Below, one piece after another: positions 21,301 through 24,394 of a stretch of 24,394 nucleotides of DNA. The DNA comes from Flavobacteriales bacterium. Its GTDB lineage: Bacteria; Bacteroidota; Bacteroidia; Flavobacteriales; Flavobacteriaceae. Within the stretch, counting starts at the first letter, position 1. Each line of letters opens with the position of its first letter. The position numbers and the translations under genes are program-made. The notes beneath the pieces are model-generated. The model was not told where the DNA came from. It did not search any database and saw nothing but the letters and a program-made list of their open reading frames with translations. The DNA is taken from assembly GCA_015494775.1 (NCBI GenBank), contig WGAP01000079.1:1-24394 (forward strand), written 5' to 3'.

Positions 21301-24280
21301 GGCTTATACGGCCAACACGGTTTATTCCGGCCCCAATCAAGTGGTTTATAAAGGGACGGGAACCAATGTCACCGTAACCAACCTGACCAACGGAACCACT
21401 TATTACTTTGAGATTTTTGTCCGCCAAGGCACGGATTGGTCCGCAGGTGTGGAAGTGAGTGCGGTTCCGCAAGACATTACCATTTTGGAACCCGGCGATT
21501 TGGCTATTCTGGCTGTTAATACGGATATTGATAATGACCCGGGTTCGAATGGAAACGGTTCCGGCGATCAAATTGCCTTTGTATGTTTCAAAGACATCAA
21601 GCCCGGCACCAAAATATTCCTTACCGATAACGGCTACGAGCGTGAAGTGGCCGGAAAATGGGGCAACACCGAAGGGGTTATTGCCATTACCCGAACCGGA
21701 TCAATACTTTCAAAAGGCACCATCATTGTTTTGGAAACCAATGACCAAACCACCGGTAACATTTTGGACCCTTCGCATTTCGATGTTTATACCTGCGGTG
21801 CAATTGACAACAATTGGCAAAAGGAATTCATCGCCGGACAAGGCGGATTTAACCTGAACAACGACGACGATGTTTGGATTATGCAAGGTGGCGTTTGGGA
21901 CAACGGCACAACAGGAAACCAAGACGCCACGTACAGCGGAAACGTTTTGTACGGATGGACCGAAAGCGGTTGGGACAACGGCGTGGGAAACGGAACAAAC
22001 GGCACCAAATGGTCGAACCTTTACCCATTCTCCAAGTGCTTTACCACCGTGGCCCCAGCGGGTGGCGGAAAGGTGAAGTTCAACGACCCGGTCGATCCGG
22101 ATTTCTCCACCACCACCAACGACAAATTGGATTGGATTGCTTTGATCAACAATGAAGCCAATTGGGATAACTATACAACCAATGCCGATTACGATAGTGG
22201 CGGTTACGATTATAAAAACAGCACTTCATGCCCTGCCATGACCATTGCCACTTCCACCCATAGTGCCGGCCTTTGGGAAGGAACCAACAACACCAACTGG
22301 TTCGATTGTTCCAACTGGGACAACCTGAAAGTGCCCGACGAAAATACCGACGTTACCATTTCGGGCTCGGCGGCCAATGAAGTTATTGTGGATGCAAGTG
22401 CACCGGATGCCAATTTGTATTCGCAAATCGCCAAGACCAATAATCTTAGCATTCAAAACGGAATTTGGGTGGAAGTAAATACCGATAATGACAATCTGGA
22501 AGTTCACGGTAACTTGACCATTGAAAGCGGTGGTTTGCTGGATTTAAGCGATGATAATAGTGGAACCGGTTCCGACGGCCACTTGTATTTGTATGGCCAT
22601 TGGAACAACCAGGAAGGTTCCGGCGGACTGGACGGTGGCAACGGAACGGTGCATTTTGTAGGTTCCTCGACACAAACCATCACCACGGCCGACCCTTCGG
22701 GCGATGAGACCTTCCCGAATGTGGATTTGCAAAACGATTTCGACCTAAGCGTTTCGGGTAATTTGGTGATGACCGGAAACCTGAATATCGCTTCGGGTAA
22801 AACATTGGATATTACCGATGGAAAATATCTGAAAACCGGCGGAAACATCACCAACAACGGAAGTATTATCGTGCGCAACCACGGTGATTTGGTCCAAACC
22901 GACGACAATTCGAGTATTTCGGGTAGCGGAACATTCCGTATGGACAAAACCTCTTTGCCGCTCAATCACTACTACGATTATGTTTATTGGTCATCGCCCG
23001 TCAATTCCAATGCGCTGACTTTGGGAAGTATTCTCAGCAATGCCTGGCGCTATTATGCCTTTGATCCTTCCTTGCAGGTTCCGGGCATCAATCCCAATCC
23101 GGGTTGGGTGGCGCGTACGGCTTCCGACGTGTTTGTGGTGGGCAACGGCGTGGCCATTTCGGCACCCGTGAGCTATTCGGGCGGAAGTTTGGACGTAAGT
23201 TTCCAACACGCAAGCGACCCGTTCAACAACGGCCAAATCGATATTCCGGTTACGGTCAACGGAACAGGCGGTCAGAATAACGACGATTGGAATTTGCTGG
23301 GCAATCCTTATCCGTCGGCCGTGGATTTCGATTTATTTGCCAACGACAACGCCAACGTCCAGGGAAGCTATTATGCGTGGACAAACTGCGCCGGATTGGA
23401 TGCCCAAGGCCATCATCAGGAAGCCGGATACACGTCCTATGCCGTAGGAACCGGCGGCACGGCCGCTTGTAGCGGTTCGGGACAAACATTGGGACGTTAC
23501 ATACCAACGGGTTTGGGCTTTATGATCGAAGCCCTGTCGGGCGGCACGGTTTCGTTCCACAATAGCCACCGCACCACCGGACACAACGATTATTTCATCA
23601 ACCGCAATATGCCCGTCAACCGCATTTGGATTGATTTGCAAGCACAAAACGAAGGCATTTTCAGCCAAAACCTTATCGGCTTCATCGACGATGCCACCGA
23701 CGGCCGCGACCGTTTGTACGATGCACGCCACATGCTAACGGGGTCGGCTTACCTCTATACCTGGACCACCGACAGCATCCGTTGCGTCATCCAAGGCCGC
23801 CGCGGATGGAACGGAAGCACACGCTTTGTTCCCGCCGGCATCTTTTCCACGGCCGACCGTCCGATGATGCTTCGCATCGACAGGGCCGAAGGCGTTTTGG
23901 ACAGCATTCCCGTGTATGTGGAAGACCATCTGACGCAAACGGTGCACGATTTGCGTAGCGGGCCTTATCATTTCACTGCGCACGCCGGCGACAATCCCGA
24001 CCGCTTTACGCTCATTTTCGGCCAACGCAATTTGAAGGCCGAAAATACGCTTACTACTGAAATTACGATAGGAAGCCGCGACGGTTTGTTCCGTATCACC
24101 AGTCCGTATCCCTTGGCCGAAATTCGTGTTTACGACATGTGGGGACGCGAAATCCGCCGGGTAAATGCGGCATCGGCGCGTGAAATGCTCATGGACTTAC
24201 GCGACATTCCTTCGCAGGCCTTACTTATGCATATCCGCCTGGACGACGGACGCACCCTCGACCGCAAGGTTATGCGTTAG
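18347..24280 (+). CDS. secreted multidomain endonuclease I with T9SS-like C-terminal domain
   Basis: This 1977-residue exported protein starts with a signal peptide (cleavage near Gln20). Residues 21-273 form an endonuclease I (EndA/NucM/Bsn) domain: the active-site motif YNREHIMPQSAF is at 110-121, DEFKGDIARMLFYVATRYED at 183-202, and ending NRNPFIDHPEWVNEIW. A beta-sandwich (about 280-412) and an Ig-like region (about 415-512) follow. A lamin-tail domain (about 518-687) comes next, then three fibronectin-III-like repeats (about 691-1045), a second lamin-tail-like region from about 1046, and filamentous G/N/S/T-rich strands. The last 70 residues, with YPLAEIRVYDMWGREIRR and a terminal KVMR, resemble a type A T9SS sorting domain. 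It probably cuts extracellular DNA or RNA at the cell surface or outside. The lamin-tail plus nuclease pairing is typical of secreted Bacteroidota nucleases. AT-rich patches near 19170-19600 and 19910-20330 suggest mosaic domain gain. Confidence 0.88.
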   Translation: MKRIITSFLLFFIAFNLIAQAPAGYYDAANGKTGYQLKTALKEIITNGHTDQGYDGLYTLYQSSDVDNYYENDGTLLDMYSENPSGTDAYEYVQTGDRCTGTYSQEGDCYNREHIMPQSAFGSAAPMKDDGHFVVPADGYVNNRRSNYPFGIVTNPTWTSSNGSKVGPNATPGYSGTVFEPIDEFKGDIARMLFYVATRYEDQIASWNSDMLNGTSDQVFADWFLDILLQWNADDPVSQREIDRNNAVYNYQGNRNPFIDHPEWVNEIWGYNRNISNVCASESFANAPNQSSYGTIIWTGDDGIDWKATDARSDQNLNGNQAILLRNGSLTNQTSYPNGCGTLEFDYARIYSGNSTLKVFVNGVQYGGDITVSSTSSTHFSVTVNVSGNIDVELRNSPKRTLISNLQWTCYSGTGPSITNITHSPSPVHSWETVSVSADVTDPDGVAGVELHWGTTSGNLNNTINMSLSSGNTYVTDSDIPAQPDGTTIYYEIYALDNNADATTSPEQSYTVNDAACASELIISEYVEGSSNNKYLEIYNGTGSTVNTGNYAIRIYANGASSPSTTINLNNTNLADGDVFVLANSSANAWSGTPDQTSGSLNFNGDDAVELYNTATGQAVDIIGKIGEDPGSQWGSGVTSTRDNTLVRKSSVTTGDTNGSDAFDPAVEWDGYAQDDVSHLGSHTMTCGPCSEPTTDATFHANSPQNIATTSLTLNWTNGDGDNRIVVMREGSPVTFIPTDGTTYTANSDFSVATDVSGNGEKVVYNGSGSTVDVTGLTPGTLYYAVIYEYNCSPGNEDYYTSGTPTTDSFYTTPEKPATFTADCVGETSIDLSWTAPASGNFDGYLVVAREGATPHSVNSLDPNTNLGENSDFSAAPTYGSTTPYSRILYKGTGTSVSITGLTNGTSYTFEVFAYSANGTLYRYSSGKQLTQTIDLNDVTSPTTSVANQQVTVSWTNPGSGCFDEILVVVNETAGIDFTPSGDGSAYTANTVYSGPNQVVYKGTGTNVTVTNLTNGTTYYFEIFVRQGTDWSAGVEVSAVPQDITILEPGDLAILAVNTDIDNDPGSNGNGSGDQIAFVCFKDIKPGTKIFLTDNGYEREVAGKWGNTEGVIAITRTGSILSKGTIIVLETNDQTTGNILDPSHFDVYTCGAIDNNWQKEFIAGQGGFNLNNDDDVWIMQGGVWDNGTTGNQDATYSGNVLYGWTESGWDNGVGNGTNGTKWSNLYPFSKCFTTVAPAGGGKVKFNDPVDPDFSTTTNDKLDWIALINNEANWDNYTTNADYDSGGYDYKNSTSCPAMTIATSTHSAGLWEGTNNTNWFDCSNWDNLKVPDENTDVTISGSAANEVIVDASAPDANLYSQIAKTNNLSIQNGIWVEVNTDNDNLEVHGNLTIESGGLLDLSDDNSGTGSDGHLYLYGHWNNQEGSGGLDGGNGTVHFVGSSTQTITTADPSGDETFPNVDLQNDFDLSVSGNLVMTGNLNIASGKTLDITDGKYLKTGGNITNNGSIIVRNHGDLVQTDDNSSISGSGTFRMDKTSLPLNHYYDYVYWSSPVNSNALTLGSILSNAWRYYAFDPSLQVPGINPNPGWVARTASDVFVVGNGVAISAPVSYSGGSLDVSFQHASDPFNNGQIDIPVTVNGTGGQNNDDWNLLGNPYPSAVDFDLFANDNANVQGSYYAWTNCAGLDAQGHHQEAGYTSYAVGTGGTAACSGSGQTLGRYIPTGLGFMIEALSGGTVSFHNSHRTTGHNDYFINRNMPVNRIWIDLQAQNEGIFSQNLIGFIDDATDGRDRLYDARHMLTGSAYLYTWTTDSIRCVIQGRRGWNGSTRFVPAGIFSTADRPMMLRIDRAEGVLDSIPVYVEDHLTQTVHDLRSGPYHFTAHAGDNPDRFTLIFGQRNLKAENTLTTEITIGSRDGLFRITSPYPLAEIRVYDMWGREIRRVNAASAREMLMDLRDIPSQALLMHIRLDDGRTLDRKVMR

Positions 24281-24296
24281 ATTTGTTCCGGACGCT

Positions 24297-24394
24297 CCGC
24301 GAGCCCTTCGGTCTCGCTTCGCATGCTGCGGAGCCCTGACGGTCTCCTTGCAGGCCTCGGAACCCTTCGGTTTCCTCGGCGGCTTCGGCAGCCC
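24297..24394 (-). repeat. repeat family B, copy 2 (runs off the window)
   Basis: 24342-24382 is the reverse complement of 14560-14600 with one mismatch. Similarity extends loosely leftwards through GTCTCGCTTCGCATGCTGCGGAGCC, quoted here as GTCTCGCTTCGCATGC followed by TGCGGAGCC. It begins about 17 bases after the nuclease stop codon and may continue past the window end. No gene is visible in this stretch. Confidence 0.75.

Noticed and set aside
1..24394. tRNA or rRNA genes
   Set aside because: I scanned the intergenic regions for cloverleaf signatures (GGTTCRA-type T arms, CCA ends) and rRNA-like conserved stretches and found none.

Overview
The window looks like chromosomal DNA of a Bacteroidota bacterium. 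The evidence is direct: a PorT-family type IX secretion protein and a very large secreted nuclease with a T9SS-like tail, a TamB gene head-to-head with tsaD, a BtuB/BtuG-type cobalamin uptake pair behind a cobalamin riboswitch, and several TAnnTTTG promoter -7 boxes typical of this phylum. I cannot name a genus. Most genes are of medium GC. One block (about 5970-7930) is clearly AT-rich, and several intergenic stretches are extremely GC-rich.

Layout. 1-404: a short inverted copy of the tamB 3' end joined to a GC-rich composite repeat (copy 1). 405-5843: tamB (-) and tsaD (+), whose start codons abut as CATATG. 5844-7907: a gene-poor spacer, then an AT-rich two-gene unit (lipoprotein esterase and DJ-1/PfpI protein). 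7908-8183: composite repeat copy 2. 8184-9787: a ZIP metal transporter and a small exported protein with a carboxypeptidase-regulatory-like domain (-). 9869-13957: a co-directional run of an N-acetylglucosamine-kinase-like ATPase, menaquinone methyltransferase, PorT, peptide deformylase and a BtuF-like binding lipoprotein. 13958-14875: a 918-bp block without a credible gene, holding composite repeat copy 3, two GTAGAGACG palindromes, a second repeat family (B), further inverted repeats and the terminator of the next operon. 14876-18079: the btuG-like/btuB-like operon (-) with its riboswitch and promoter. 18347-24280: a 1977-residue secreted endonuclease I with lamin-tail, fibronectin-like and T9SS-like C-terminal regions. 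24281-24394: a second, inverted copy of family B.

Functional threads. (i) Cobalamin uptake: outer-membrane receptor, surface lipoprotein and periplasmic binding lipoprotein lie in one neighbourhood, split by the repeat block. (ii) Secretion: PorT and a likely T9SS cargo nuclease are both present. (iii) Housekeeping: TsaD, peptide deformylase and menaquinone methylation.

The most unusual material is in the repeats. Three copies of a composite, hairpin-rich element share a 5' anchor (copies 2 and 3), a 3' anchor, a following stem and a GC-rich tail, while their centres differ. Every copy lies at gene 3' ends. A perfect 84-bp fold-back at the left edge is joined to copy 1 at a CAAAACC microhomology and may be a rearrangement or an assembly artefact.
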